Below, piece by piece: positions 40,452 through 49,995 of a DNA stretch of 64,000 nt. Location: assembly GCA_001013295.1 (NCBI GenBank), contig LAZY01000066.1:42523-106522 (forward strand), read 5' to 3'. Every line of letters begins with the position of its first letter. Position 1 is the first letter of the stretch. Source of the stretch: Chryseobacterium indologenes (GTDB taxonomy: Bacteria > Bacteroidota > Bacteroidia > Flavobacteriales > Weeksellaceae). The position numbers and the translations under genes were made by a program. The notes beneath the pieces are model-generated. The model saw only the letters and a program-made list of their open reading frames with translations. It was not told where the DNA came from and searched no databases.

Positions 40452-41069
40452 GAACCCCTGACTTTTAATGTCTTTCATAATCTGATCAATATTTTCCGGA
40501 ATACGGTCACATTCAAACCAATTGAAGTCGAGTCCGTTATTGATACAGAGTTTTTGAAGATAATGGTTCTCGGTGATTTTCTTTTGAGTATCCCGCAGAT
40601 ATTCATCGATCTCCATCCAGTAGTCTTCGTCCAGTTTCCGGATAAGAATCAGCGATTTGAATATTTTATTGATGATATACAGGTATAGTTTGTATACATT
40701 ATCAAATCGTTGTCTGCTCAGATCCGTATTGTACTCTAAAATAGCGTTAATGAGAAGAAGATTAAGTGAGACCTCTCCAAACTTATCCGTTGTTATTTTG
40801 ACATGTTCCGTAATCTCTGCACTTATTTTTCGGATGATGGTCAGGAAATATTTGGCGTTTCCTACGTATTTTGAAGCCAGAAGAACTTTTTCTTTTACCT
40901 GTTCTTCCATAGCATCTCTTTTGTCGTCGGTAGTTTCAGGATCAATAAGTTCAAAGTAGAGTTTTTTAGACAGTAATTTGTCCTTTCTCAGCAATCTGAA
41001 AATAAGTTTATCTTTCTCAGCCCCTGAAAAAGCGCTCAATGCAGCTTTAAATTCTTTTGAATACTCCAT
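40443..41069 (-). CDS. Conserved hypothetical protein
   Basis: A 208-residue, mostly alpha-helical soluble protein (MEYSKEFKAALSAFSGAEKDKL..., KVLLASKYVGNAKYFLTIIRK, DEDYWMEIDEYLRDT). No signal peptide and no recognised domain; orthologues I recall in Bacteroidota are annotated as deoxyuridine 5'-triphosphate nucleotidohydrolase by mistake or as hypothetical. Its ATG overlaps the stop of the GT2 gene by one base (TAATG), so both are on one transcript. Function unknown. Confidence 0.65.
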   Translation of the reverse strand: MEYSKEFKAALSAFSGAEKDKLIFRLLRKDKLLSKKLYFELIDPETTDDKRDAMEEQVKEKVLLASKYVGNAKYFLTIIRKISAEITEHVKITTDKFGEVSLNLLLINAILEYNTDLSRQRFDNVYKLYLYIINKIFKSLILIRKLDEDYWMEIDEYLRDTQKKITENHYLQKLCINNGLDFNWFECDRIPENIDQIMKDIKSQGFLR

Positions 41070-41824
41070 TAATTGAAAATTTTCGAATATTTCAGGAATC
41101 CGTTCAATGCCCAGTTAGCCGTATAATATAACGAAGTGAAGGTAGAGAAGCCCATGAAATCTTTATACACAAGATACTGATCTTTGATGATGTTTTTTTT
41201 ATTTCTGGAAACACTGTTCTCCCGCATTCTGTATTTAGCTAATGTTTTATTGATAGGCATTCCCTGCGGAATTACTTTTAAAAGATTCAGCCACATGACA
41301 TGATCTTCCCGCTTACTTTTTACAGGAAATAAGAACTTTCCTACCCTTTTCGTATCATACATCGTTGAAACGGGAGCCAGTCGGCAGGTTTTCAGGAGAT
41401 TAGAAAAAGTGACCACTTTGTCAGCCAGAAAATCTTTCAATATAGGTTGAAGCTGCTCATTACATCTCGAGTAATTACAATACACAAGTTCTGCATTGTG
41501 CTCCTGCATATAATCCGTCATGGTTTCGAGGTATTCCGGATACCAGAAGTCGTCAGAGTCGAGAAAAGCGATATATCTTCCCTGGGCCCTTTCAATGCTG
41601 TGATTTCTTGCATTCCCGGCACCACCGTTTTGCTCCAGAACCTGTAGTTTTATTCTCGGGTCATTATACTTTCTGATAATTTCAACAGTATTGTCTTTAG
41701 AAAGGTCATCGGTAATCAGCCACTCCCAGTTTTCATAGGTCTGGCTCAGAACAGATTGTATCGTTTCCTCTATAAATTCCGCTGAATTATAACAAGGGGT
41801 GATGATGGAGACAAGATCTTTCAT
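41069..41824 (-). CDS. Family 2 glycosyltransferase
   Basis: A 251-residue GT-A enzyme starting MKDLVSIITPCYNSAEFI, with the DxD motif FLDSDDFW (about 92-99), TDDLSKDNT and an acceptor region KREDHVMWLNLL. It is of the WcaA type found in LPS, capsule and teichuronic acid clusters. A probable glycan gene near waaA; co-transcribed with the hypothetical gene at 40443 and preceded by the acyltransferase gene on the same strand (24 bases). Donor unknown. Confidence 0.9.
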   Translation of the reverse strand: MKDLVSIITPCYNSAEFIEETIQSVLSQTYENWEWLITDDLSKDNTVEIIRKYNDPRIKLQVLEQNGGAGNARNHSIERAQGRYIAFLDSDDFWYPEYLETMTDYMQEHNAELVYCNYSRCNEQLQPILKDFLADKVVTFSNLLKTCRLAPVSTMYDTKRVGKFLFPVKSKREDHVMWLNLLKVIPQGMPINKTLAKYRMRENSVSRNKKNIIKDQYLVYKDFMGFSTFTSLYYTANWALNGFLKYSKIFN

Positions 41825-41848
41825 TTGTGCTTTAAAATATCGGTAAAA

Positions 41849-42832
41849 TTATAAAAATCTTTTTTCATAAAGATGCCATGAAGCAATTCCTACGCCAATT
41901 ACGGTAAACATACAGATCAAGCTCATGACGTAAGGATTATAATCCTCAAACAAACCTAATGTCTGGAACACCCTGATAATAGGGAAGTGGAATATATAAA
42001 TCCCGTAGGTAAAGTCTCCGTATTTTCCGAAATTATTCAGGAATTTGAAAGAGTAGGCAATATAAAGCACAATAATACTGATCATCATTGGGGAGAATAA
42101 TTTTATTTTAAAAATAAGATCTATCCACACCGTAATCATAGCGATGATAAAAAGTAAATTTTTATGTTTGATGAAAGTGTCAAAATTAAAATACAATAGC
42201 ATTCCGCCAATGAAATAACATAATGAGCCAGGTAGCTGTCTCGAAATAGCAGCTCTTCCTGTCATTTCAAAATAATTAAGAAAGATCAGCGAAAGAAAAT
42301 ACAATACAATAAGACTGGTATTTCTATACCGGTTATTCTTTCCAAACAATAAAAACATCAGGGGAACAGCAAAGTAAAAACACATTTCTATTTTAAGGGT
42401 CCACAAGGCTCCGTTCACAGCCTGGTTTCCGAAAACTCCGGGAAGCCATGGCGCTTTAAAGTTCATGAACAATGAGTTCCAAAACAAATATTTGTAGACC
42501 TGAGTATTGCTGAAATAATCATAGAAAGATAAAGTACTTACCAAGCTCAGAAGTATGGCACAAAGAAAAACAACCAACAGATAAGCGGGAACAATTCTGT
42601 TGAATCTTTTTTTGGCATAGCTTTTAAGACTTGAAGACCTTTCATAGCTTCTCGCAATCAGGAAACCACTTACAATGAAAAATGAGAAAACGGCAACTTC
42701 TACAGGGCTGTGTTCTAAAATTTTAAGTGATGCAGATTGGCTTAGCGCTCCCAAATGCCCTACAAAGACAATGAAAGCTAGGAGAACACGGATGAAATCA
42801 AAATTATTTTTCGTTATATCCTGCATTTGCAT
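41849..42832 (-). CDS. Acyltransferase family 3 membrane protein (OafA/YrhL type)
   Basis: A 327-residue integral membrane protein with about ten TM helices. N-terminal motif FDFIRVLLAFIVFVGHLG carries the conserved Arg and His of acyltransferase 3 (active His about 21), followed by SGFLIARSYERSSSLKSYAKKRFNRIVPAY, a typical loop. The family O-acetylates polysaccharides or lipids at the inner membrane. It lies directly upstream of the GT2 at 41069 on the same strand, probably modifying the glycan it builds. Confidence 0.9.
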   Translation of the reverse strand: MQMQDITKNNFDFIRVLLAFIVFVGHLGALSQSASLKILEHSPVEVAVFSFFIVSGFLIARSYERSSSLKSYAKKRFNRIVPAYLLVVFLCAILLSLVSTLSFYDYFSNTQVYKYLFWNSLFMNFKAPWLPGVFGNQAVNGALWTLKIEMCFYFAVPLMFLLFGKNNRYRNTSLIVLYFLSLIFLNYFEMTGRAAISRQLPGSLCYFIGGMLLYFNFDTFIKHKNLLFIIAMITVWIDLIFKIKLFSPMMISIIVLYIAYSFKFLNNFGKYGDFTYGIYIFHFPIIRVFQTLGLFEDYNPYVMSLICMFTVIGVGIASWHLYEKRFL

Positions 42833-43024
42833 TTTTTCTTACAAAAATAACTTTTTTAATAAAATAGAGGGGATTTCGCAGGTTCAATATTTGTTAAATA
42901 ACAGGAATATTGAGTCTGAGTGTTTTAAAATATGTATAAATAATGATCGATGAAATAATTTTTCATAAAAAATAGTAATATAAATCAAAAAAATTATAAT
43001 TTTAGCGCTTGAAAAAATTGATCT

Positions 43025-43498
43025 ATGAAGAAATTAGCATTACTATTTGCAGGTTTGTCATTGTTTGCCGCTACAGGATGTAGTAATGACAATGATACTG
43101 TCAGAGAAGCTCCTTTAGTTGGGACATGGCAACCCTTGAAAGAAGTAGTTACTACGGTGGAAACTGGTGAAGTCCCTGTTTCTAACACAATTACTTATAC
43201 AGATTGTCAGAAAAAGACCAGATGGTGGTTCAGTGTTGATTCCAAAGGCGGGAAAACGACCTGGGGAGATACCGCTACACCGGGAGTGTGTGCTATTCTT
43301 TCCGATAAAAAATTCAATTATACCTATGATAAGGATTCCAAAACGGTTCAAATGAAGATTCAAGGAGTGGTAGAGCCGGAGGTAGCAAAAGTAGTTACGC
43401 TGGATGATACTACGCTTAATCTTGCTGTAAGAGAAGAGACGCAGGATCCTACCGTATTCCAGACAAGAACGTATACGTTCAAAAGAGTGGTTCAATAA
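43025..43498 (+). CDS. Lipocalin-like lipoprotein
   Basis: A 157-residue lipoprotein (MKKLALLFAGLSLFAATGC, lipobox ATGC, Cys19). The mature part has LVGTWQPLKEVVTTV (lipocalin GxW motif) and an eight-strand-like arrangement, as in the lipocalin_4/5 families common in Bacteroidota, with two additional cysteines (about C60 and C88). Outer-membrane or surface located. Monocistronic with a terminator. Ligand unknown. Confidence 0.82.
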   Translation: MKKLALLFAGLSLFAATGCSNDNDTVREAPLVGTWQPLKEVVTTVETGEVPVSNTITYTDCQKKTRWWFSVDSKGGKTTWGDTATPGVCAILSDKKFNYTYDKDSKTVQMKIQGVVEPEVAKVVTLDDTTLNLAVREETQDPTVFQTRTYTFKRVVQ

Positions 43499-43522
43499 TA
43501 GTATACTTCAGGATATAAAAAC

Positions 43523-43550
43523 AAATCTCATCTTCGGATGGGATTTTTTT
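43523..43550 (+). terminator. Terminator of the lipocalin-like gene
   Basis: A 10-bp stem (43523-43532 with 43537-43546, one G-U) with the stable loop TTCG and a T-run. Confidence 0.8.
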
Positions 43551-43607
43551 GTTGAGGATAGAATTACAATTCATTATAAATTAAATTTCTATTTCCTTTA
43601 AAATCAT

Positions 43608-43615
43608 TATTTTTG
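43608..43615 (+). promoter_or_regulatory. -7 element for leuS
   Basis: TATTTTTG lies 64 bases upstream of the leuS GTG. Degraded heptads (AGTCTAA CATATAA CATCTAC, 43654-43674) fill the leader just before the start. Confidence 0.4.
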
Positions 43616-43653
43616 TGAATCTTCACTAAGAAGAAAAAAATATTCAATACTAA

Positions 43654-43674
43654 AGTCTAACATATAACATCTAC
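43654..43674. repeat. Degenerate TTAGANN heptads in the leuS leader
   Basis: Three 7-base units related to those at 12460-12494 (same orientation as the minus-strand reading there), only 5 bases before the leuS start codon. Confidence 0.45.
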
Positions 43675-43679
43675 ATAAA

Positions 43680-46493
43680 GTGTTTTACGATCATCAGCAG
43701 ATAGAAAAAAAGTGGCAGAAATACTGGGAGGAAAATCAAACCTATAAAACCTCTAACAATACAGATAAACCTAAGTTTTATGTACTCGACATGTTCCCGT
43801 ACCCATCTGGAGCAGGACTTCACGTAGGTCACCCGCTGGGATATATTGCATCGGATATTTATGCGAGATACAAGAGACATCAGGGGTTTAATGTGCTGCA
43901 CCCGGTAGGATATGACAGCTTCGGACTTCCTGCTGAGCAGTATGCGATCCAGACTGGGCAGCATCCGGCGATTACGACGGAACAGAACATCAACAGATAC
44001 GAAGAGCAGCTAAGAAAAATCGGATTTTCATTCGACTGGAGCAGAGAAGTGAGAACTTCAGATGCATCGTATTATAAATGGACACAGTGGATTTTTATTC
44101 AACTATATCATTCATGGTATAATAAAAATACCGATAAGGCAGAAGCAATCGATACCCTGATCAGCCATTTTGAAGAAAAAGGAACAGAAGGATTAAATGC
44201 CAATCAGAACGACGAATTAAATTTCACGGCAGAAGAATGGAAAAATGCTTCGGATCTTGATAAGGAAGATATATTATTAAACTACCGTCTTTCCTACAGA
44301 GCAGAAACTACCGTAAACTGGTGTCCTGCACTAGGAACCGTATTGGCAAATGATGAGGTAAAAGACGGAAAATCTGAAAGAGGAGGATTTCCTGTATTTC
44401 AGAAGAAAATGATGCAGTGGAGTATGAGAATCTCTGCTTACTCTGAAAGATTATTACAAGGATTAAATACATTAGACTGGCCGCAACCTTTGAAAGATTC
44501 TCAGGAATACTGGATCGGGAAATCTCAGGGAGCACAGGTTCAGTTCCAGGTAGAAGGTCATGACGAAATCGTTGAGGTATTTACAACAAGACCCGATACG
44601 ATCTTTGGAGCCACTTTTATGGTGTTAGCACCAGAAAATCCATTAGTAGAAACTATTACTACCGATGCTCAAAAAGCTGAAGTAGATACTTATATTGAAG
44701 AGACTTCCAAAAAATCTGAAAGAGACAGAATGTCTGACGTGAAAAACGTGAGTGGAGCTTTCACCGGAAGTTATGCGGTCAATCCGTTCAGTGGAGAAAA
44801 AATGCCGATCTATATTTCAGACTATGTATTGATGGGATATGGAACGGGAGCTGTAATGGCTGTTCCTGCACATGATGAGCGCGACCACAGATTTGCAAAG
44901 AAATTTAACCTTGAAATTAAAAAGGTTGTAGAAACCGAAGAAGACGTTCAGGAAAAATCTTTTGATTCCAAAGATTCCGTTTGTGTAAACTCTGATTTCT
45001 TAAACGGATTGAGTTATAATGATGCGAAGTCAAAAATAATTGGAGAGATTGAAACGAAAGGAATCGGTCACGGAACTACTAACTATAGACAGCGTGATGC
45101 AATTTTCTCAAGACAGCGTTATTGGGGTGAACCCGTTCCTATATATTATAAGGATGGAATGCCTTACACGTTGCCTACTTCTGCTTTGCCATTGGAACTT
45201 CCTGAAGTTGAAAAATACTTACCGACTGAAGACGGAGATCCACCATTAGGGAATGCAAAAGAATTTGCATGGGATGAAGCCAATCAGAAAGTGGTGGCTA
45301 CCGATTTAATTGATGACAAAACAATATTCCCGTTAGAATTATCTACAATGCCGGGGTGGGCTGGAAGCTCATGGTATTTCCTTAGATATATGGATCCTAA
45401 TGATGAAGAAACTTTTGTTAAAAAAGAATTAGCAGATTATTGGGGACAGGTAGACCTATATATAGGAGGTAGTGAACACGCAACCGGTCACTTGTTGTAT
45501 TCCCGTTTCTGGAACATGTTCTTAAAAGACAGAGGATACATCAGTCATGATGAGACATTCCAAAAATTGATCAACCAGGGGATGATCTTGGGAATGAGTG
45601 CATTTGTGTATAGAATTGATGGGACTAATCAATATGTATCTAAAAACTTAGCAAGCGAATATCAGACTCAGCAGATTCACGTAGACGTATCCTTATTAAA
45701 AGGAGCATCTGATGAATTGGATACCGAAGCTTTCAAAGCTTGGAGACCTGATTATGCCGATGCAGAATTTATTTTAGAAGATGGGAAATACATCACAGGC
45801 CGTGAAGTAGAGAAAATGTCTAAGTCAAAATACAATGTGGTGAATCCTGATGACATCTGTGACGAATACGGAGCAGACGGATTAAGACTGTATGAAATGT
45901 TCTTAGGTCCGCTGGAGCAATCCAAACCTTGGAATACTCAGGGATTAAGCGGAGTGTATGGTTTCCTTAAGAAATTCTGGAACCTTTATTTCAACGGCGA
46001 TGTATTTGAAGTTTCTGACGAAGAACCTACAAAAGCAGAATATAAAGTTTTGCATACCTTAATAAAGAAGGTAGTGTATGATATTGAAAACTTCTCTTTC
46101 AATACTTCAGTATCATCTTTTATGATCGCTGTGAATGAACTTCAGAAATTAAAATGCAACAAACGCAATATTCTGGAACCTCTTGCCGTTATCATTTCTC
46201 CATATGCGCCACACATCTGCGAAGAATTGTGGAGTTTATTAGGAAACGGTGAATCGATAGAATTTGAAAAATTCCCGGTATTAAATGAAGATTATCTGGT
46301 AGAAGATGAAATTGAATATCCGGTAAGCATAAATGGTAAAATGAAGTTCAAAATTTCACTTTCTGCTCAATTATCTGCTAAGGAGGTGGAAGATTTGGTG
46401 ATTTCTAATGAGAAAATGCAACAGATTTTGGAAGGAAAAAGCCCTAAAAAAATCATTGTAGTCCCTCACCGTATTGTGAATATCGTAATTTAA
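43680..46493 (+). CDS. leuS: Leucyl-tRNA synthetase
   Basis: A 937-residue class Ia synthetase. The start is GTG (MFYDHQQIEKKWQKYWEENQ), directly at the conserved N-terminus. It has the HIGH motif as HVGH (49-52), CP1 editing domain with TRPDTIFGATFMVL and the catalytic-site GTGAVMAVPAHDERD, a KMSKS motif at about 711-715 (KMSKSKYNVVNPDD), the anticodon-binding helical domain and the C-terminal domain. It is longer than E. coli LeuS (860), with the leucine-specific insertion extended, as usual in Bacteroidota. Cytoplasmic, monocistronic. Confidence 0.97.
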   Translation: MFYDHQQIEKKWQKYWEENQTYKTSNNTDKPKFYVLDMFPYPSGAGLHVGHPLGYIASDIYARYKRHQGFNVLHPVGYDSFGLPAEQYAIQTGQHPAITTEQNINRYEEQLRKIGFSFDWSREVRTSDASYYKWTQWIFIQLYHSWYNKNTDKAEAIDTLISHFEEKGTEGLNANQNDELNFTAEEWKNASDLDKEDILLNYRLSYRAETTVNWCPALGTVLANDEVKDGKSERGGFPVFQKKMMQWSMRISAYSERLLQGLNTLDWPQPLKDSQEYWIGKSQGAQVQFQVEGHDEIVEVFTTRPDTIFGATFMVLAPENPLVETITTDAQKAEVDTYIEETSKKSERDRMSDVKNVSGAFTGSYAVNPFSGEKMPIYISDYVLMGYGTGAVMAVPAHDERDHRFAKKFNLEIKKVVETEEDVQEKSFDSKDSVCVNSDFLNGLSYNDAKSKIIGEIETKGIGHGTTNYRQRDAIFSRQRYWGEPVPIYYKDGMPYTLPTSALPLELPEVEKYLPTEDGDPPLGNAKEFAWDEANQKVVATDLIDDKTIFPLELSTMPGWAGSSWYFLRYMDPNDEETFVKKELADYWGQVDLYIGGSEHATGHLLYSRFWNMFLKDRGYISHDETFQKLINQGMILGMSAFVYRIDGTNQYVSKNLASEYQTQQIHVDVSLLKGASDELDTEAFKAWRPDYADAEFILEDGKYITGREVEKMSKSKYNVVNPDDICDEYGADGLRLYEMFLGPLEQSKPWNTQGLSGVYGFLKKFWNLYFNGDVFEVSDEEPTKAEYKVLHTLIKKVVYDIENFSFNTSVSSFMIAVNELQKLKCNKRNILEPLAVIISPYAPHICEELWSLLGNGESIEFEKFPVLNEDYLVEDEIEYPVSINGKMKFKISLSAQLSAKEVEDLVISNEKMQQILEGKSPKKIIVVPHRIVNIVI

Positions 46494-46675
46494 AAAAAAA
46501 TTAACATTGGGAAAATCAAAAAAATGGGTGTCTTATTTTTTTGATTTTTTAACTCAAATGTTAAATTGGGAAAAAATAAATAAAATAATTTAAAATAATT
46601 ATTATTTCGAAATCGTATTAAAATTTCTTTATCAAAAAAAAGCAAAATGTTTAATTAAGACTCTTGCATTTTAAT

Positions 46676-46683
46676 TAATTTTG
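46676..46683 (+). promoter_or_regulatory. -7 element of the Ton operon
   Basis: TAATTTTG, matching TAnnTTTG, 50 bases upstream of the exbB ATG; a weak GTTTA at about 46649 would be the -33 side. Confidence 0.4.
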
Positions 46684-46733
46684 CCTTTAATTTACACCCT
46701 GTAAAATTTTAAAACAATATAATTTAGTTAAAT

Positions 46734-47597
46734 ATGGAAATGAATGTTTCAAAAAATGATGAGCAAGTAGTTGCTAGAAAGGCAGGAGGTTTAAATCCAG
46801 CTGTTATTATTCCTATTCTATTTGCTATAGGAGTATGTATTTATTTATTCGTTCTTGGAAGCCCAGGAAACTTTAAAGATGCAGATAAACTAGGAGGTGG
46901 TTCTGTAGCTTTTTCAAGTGTTGAAGGAAAAGACATTCACCCAGAATCGTTCTTAGGTATTATCTACAAAGGAGGAGTTATCGTACCAATCTTGATTACT
47001 TTCATGATTACGGTAATCGTTTTCTCTATTGAAAGATATTTAATCTTAGGTAAAGCTGCTGGAAAAGGAAACTTAGACAATTTCGTAGTACAGGTAAGAA
47101 GCTTACTAAACCAAAACAAAATCGACGAAGCTATTGAGGAGTGTGACAGACAACAAGGTTCTGTAGGTAACGTAGTGAAAGAAGGTCTTACTACTTACAA
47201 AGCTCTTGCTCACGATACTACATTAAATAAAGAGCAGAAAATGGTAGCTCTTAACAAAGCTATCGAAGAAGCTACTACTCTTGAGATGCCAATGCTTGAG
47301 AAAAACATGATGATCCTTTCTACTCTAGGTACAGTTGCAACGTTGATCGCACTACTTGGAACAGTAATCGGGATGATCAAGGCATTCTTCGCGTTAGGTT
47401 CAGGAGGTGGTACTCCGGATGCTGCTGCACTATCTACTGGTATCTCTGAAGCCTTGATCAACACGGCATTAGGTATTGGTACTTCTGCAATCGCTATTAT
47501 CCTTTATAACTTCTTTACTTCTAAAATTGATGGATTAACTTATAAGATCGACGAAATCTCTATGAGTATCCAACAATCTTTCGCTGAATTCAACTAA
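46734..47597 (+). CDS. exbB: ExbB/TolQ proton-channel protein
   Basis: A 287-residue MotA/TolQ/ExbB family protein with TMs at about 21-40, 77-98, 200-225 and 242-262. Conserved channel features are visible: LEKNMMILSTLGTVATLIALLGTVIGMIKAF and STGISEALINTALGIG. It forms the pentameric proton channel energising TonB. First gene of exbB-exbD-exbD-tonB, with its own -7 box; 61 bases to the first exbD. Confidence 0.95.
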   Translation: MEMNVSKNDEQVVARKAGGLNPAVIIPILFAIGVCIYLFVLGSPGNFKDADKLGGGSVAFSSVEGKDIHPESFLGIIYKGGVIVPILITFMITVIVFSIERYLILGKAAGKGNLDNFVVQVRSLLNQNKIDEAIEECDRQQGSVGNVVKEGLTTYKALAHDTTLNKEQKMVALNKAIEEATTLEMPMLEKNMMILSTLGTVATLIALLGTVIGMIKAFFALGSGGGTPDAAALSTGISEALINTALGIGTSAIAIILYNFFTSKIDGLTYKIDEISMSIQQSFAEFN

Positions 47598-47658
47598 GAA
47601 TTAGCAAGAAATTTGCATTAGCAATTAAAAGAAGTCTAATTAAAAATATTTTATAATA

Positions 47659-48267
47659 ATGGCGAGAGTCAAACCAAAAAGACATGGAGTAGTGACGGAC
47701 ATGACCGCAATGTGTGACGTTGCGTTCCTACTTCTTACGTTCTTTATCTTGACCACTCAGTTTAAAAAACCTGACGTGGAGCAGATCAAACCGCCATCTT
47801 CAATTTCGGAAAAATTGCTTCCTGATGCTAGTTTAATGACTATCAACGCTACTCCGGACGGAAAATTCTATTTCCAGCCAGTAGAAAATGCATCAGAAAG
47901 AGTTGCACTTTTAGATAAAATGGGCCAGAAGTATGGTATTACTTTTGACAACAACCAAAAGGCAGCTTTCCAGAAAGTACAGGCAATTGGAGTTCCAATG
48001 AACCAACTAAAAGGTTATTTGGATATGCCTGCAGATGAGCAGAAAAATTATAAGAGTCCTACAGGTATTCCTATGGACAGTACAAATAAGCAATTAATTG
48101 ATTGGGTAAAAGAAAGTTTGAGCGTTAACCCTGACTACAAGTTAGCTATTAAAGGTGACGTTACAACTCAATATCCTAAAGTTAAAGGTCTATTTGAGGG
48201 TTTAAGAGATATTGATTTTCTTAAATTTTGGTTGATTACATCACAAGAAGGTAAACCTAACGAATAA
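47659..48267 (+). CDS. exbD: ExbD/TolR biopolymer transport protein (first copy)
   Basis: A 202-residue ExbD with one TM at about 15-35 and the channel Asp in TDMTAMCDVAFLLLTFFIL. The periplasmic domain is longer than in the second copy and less like it, so the two ExbDs are old paralogues. Both probably join the same ExbB pentamer. 11 bases to the next gene. Confidence 0.93.
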   Translation: MARVKPKRHGVVTDMTAMCDVAFLLLTFFILTTQFKKPDVEQIKPPSSISEKLLPDASLMTINATPDGKFYFQPVENASERVALLDKMGQKYGITFDNNQKAAFQKVQAIGVPMNQLKGYLDMPADEQKNYKSPTGIPMDSTNKQLIDWVKESLSVNPDYKLAIKGDVTTQYPKVKGLFEGLRDIDFLKFWLITSQEGKPNE

Positions 48268-48278
48268 TATCGATAGAA

Positions 48279-48848
48279 ATGGCAGAAGTACAAGTACAAG
48301 AGAAAGGCGGCAAGGGCGGCAAGGTCCGTTCCAAAAAGCAGAGTACCAGAGTCGATATGACTCCGATGGTGGACTTGGGTTTTCTATTGATTACCTTCTT
48401 TATGTTCACAACTACATTCAGTAAACCGAATGTTATGGATTTGGGTCTTCCGGCTAAACCTAAAAAAGATCAGCCGAAACCCCCTCCAACAGAAATTAAA
48501 CTTTCTAACTCAATTTCTATCCTATTAGGAAAAGACAACAGAGTTTTCTGGCACCAGCAGGATGCTACATCCTTGAATGACCAGACTCTTATGGAAACTA
48601 CTCTTGATAGAACGGGAATTAGAAAAGTAATTGAGCAGGCAAAATCTAGAGCTGCAGATCCTACCAAATTTACGGTGATCATTAAGCCAACTGACGATGC
48701 TGTATATAAGAACTTTGTTGATATTCTTGACGAAATGGCCATCACGAAAAGTGAGCAATACGGGGTTACTGACTTGAAACCTTGGGAGAAAGCCGTATAT
48801 GACAAGAAAGTAGTAGGTGCTGCTGCACCGGCTGCTGCTACAAAGTAA
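48279..48848 (+). CDS. exbD: ExbD/TolR biopolymer transport protein (second copy)
   Basis: A 189-residue ExbD; TM at about 32-52 in RVDMTPMVDLGFLLITFFMF, followed by KPNVMDLGLPAKPKKD and a periplasmic domain ending YGVTDLKPWEKAVYD. Nearly the same as the solitary exbD at 22818-23336. An Ala-rich tail is unlike the paralogue. 29 bases to tonB. Confidence 0.94.
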   Translation: MAEVQVQEKGGKGGKVRSKKQSTRVDMTPMVDLGFLLITFFMFTTTFSKPNVMDLGLPAKPKKDQPKPPPTEIKLSNSISILLGKDNRVFWHQQDATSLNDQTLMETTLDRTGIRKVIEQAKSRAADPTKFTVIIKPTDDAVYKNFVDILDEMAITKSEQYGVTDLKPWEKAVYDKKVVGAAAPAAATK

Positions 48849-48877
48849 TTTAACCATAAAATTGTTATATCTAATCT

Positions 48878-49720
48878 ATGGCAGATGAAAATGTATACGG
48901 TCAGAATCTTACTTTAGATGAGATCGTATTTGAAAATAGAAACAAGGAATATGGTGCCTATGATCTTAGACATCAGTATCCAAGACTTTTAACCAAGTCT
49001 TTTATCGTCGGAACAGCATTATTCCTTTTGGCAGCATTGTCTCCGTTCATCTATCTTACGATTAAAAATCTTACAGCTCCGCCTAAGCAAGAAGTAAAGG
49101 CAGATCTTGTAGATATTATCGAAGAAGATCCGATTATCGAGCAGCCTAAAGAAGAAGAACCACCTCCACCACCTCCACCTCCAAAAGAAGAGGAGAAAAT
49201 TGAAGTGATTCAGAACGTAGTTCCTGAGCCTGTAAAAGCTCCGAAAATTGAAACTCCACCACCACCGATTTCTAAGCAGTTGGAAACTACAACTGGTTTA
49301 AATAATCAGGAGGGGGTAAAAGCTCCGGCTTACACACCACCGCCACCACCACCATCTACAGGTACTAAAGCTAGTACAGTAGAAGTGAAAGCGAATAACC
49401 CTAACGAAATCTACAAAGATGTAGACCAATCTGCAGAATATCCTGGAGGTATGGGTGCATTGAGAAAATTCTTAGGAGATAACTTCGATACTTCCCTAAT
49501 GGAAGGAGGTGAAGGTACACTGAAAGCTAAGCTTAAGTTCGTTGTAGAAAAAGACGGAACTGTTTCCAACGTTACCATCGAAGAGAAATCTCCGAATGGC
49601 GACTTCAACAGTGAAGCAATGCGTGTAGTGAAGAAACTGAAAAAATGGACTCCTGCGAAGAGAAACGGGGAGAGCGTTAGATCTTACTATAGCGTACCAT
49701 TTACTATGAACTTTGAATAA
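48878..49720 (+). CDS. tonB: TonB-family energy transducer
   Basis: A 280-residue TonB: N-terminal cytoplasmic stretch with EIVFENRNKEYGAYDLR, a single TM at about 44-66, a Pro/Glu-rich periplasmic linker (about 88-170) and a C-terminal TonB domain (about 195-280; YPGGMGALRKFL, GTLKAKLKFVVEKDG, NSEAMRVVKKLKKWTPAKRNGESV). It contacts TonB-dependent receptors in the outer membrane. Last gene before the terminator at 49749. Confidence 0.95.
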   Translation: MADENVYGQNLTLDEIVFENRNKEYGAYDLRHQYPRLLTKSFIVGTALFLLAALSPFIYLTIKNLTAPPKQEVKADLVDIIEEDPIIEQPKEEEPPPPPPPPKEEEKIEVIQNVVPEPVKAPKIETPPPPISKQLETTTGLNNQEGVKAPAYTPPPPPPSTGTKASTVEVKANNPNEIYKDVDQSAEYPGGMGALRKFLGDNFDTSLMEGGEGTLKAKLKFVVEKDGTVSNVTIEEKSPNGDFNSEAMRVVKKLKKWTPAKRNGESVRSYYSVPFTMNFE

Positions 49721-49748
49721 TTAGACTTATTTATTCAAAATATAAATA

Positions 49749-49785
49749 AAAAGGGAGGCATATGCTTCCCTTTTTATTTTTTTTG
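49749..49785 (+). terminator. Terminator of the exbB-exbD-exbD-tonB operon
   Basis: A 12-bp stem (49749-49760 with 49763-49774, one G-U) followed by a long T-rich run to 49784. The tight 2-base loop probably opens to 4-6 bases. Confidence 0.85.
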
Positions 49786-49793
49786 TATTTTTG
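49786..49793 (+). promoter_or_regulatory. -7 element leading into a leaderless start
   Basis: TATTTTTG ends only 4 bases before the ATG at 49798. With transcription starting 5-7 bases after the box, the mRNA would begin at or next to the start codon. Confidence 0.5.
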
Positions 49794-49797
49794 TTAC

Positions 49798-49995
49798 ATG
49801 ATGTTCAATTGGTTATCCCTGGTTACGGGATTGTTTTATATCGTTTTAGGAATTGTAGTGATGATCTATAAATTCTTCTTTACCATTCTGGAACCTGCTA
49901 TTGCTTATGCACTGGGAGTAGTGTTGATTATTTATGGTATTTTCAGAATCTATAGAGCAGTTTCTAAAATCAAAAGATCGAAAGATGAAGAATAG
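49798..49995 (+). CDS. Small two-helix membrane protein
   Basis: ATG at 49798 (MMFNWLSLVTGLFYIV) is chosen; the longer frame from 49762 lies over the terminator. The 65-residue protein has two TM segments (about 4-28 and 35-54) and a basic C-terminus (YRAVSKIKRSKDEE). It overlaps the downstream PstS-like gene by 11 bases, so it belongs to that transcript. Unknown function; small proteins of this type accompany the Ton-PstS-TPR locus in relatives as far as I recall. Confidence 0.65.
   Translation: MMFNWLSLVTGLFYIVLGIVVMIYKFFFTILEPAIAYALGVVLIIYGIFRIYRAVSKIKRSKDEE

Noticed and set aside
49140..49360. Low-complexity CCACCACC repeats as a separate repeat element
   Set aside because: They code the proline-rich linker of TonB.
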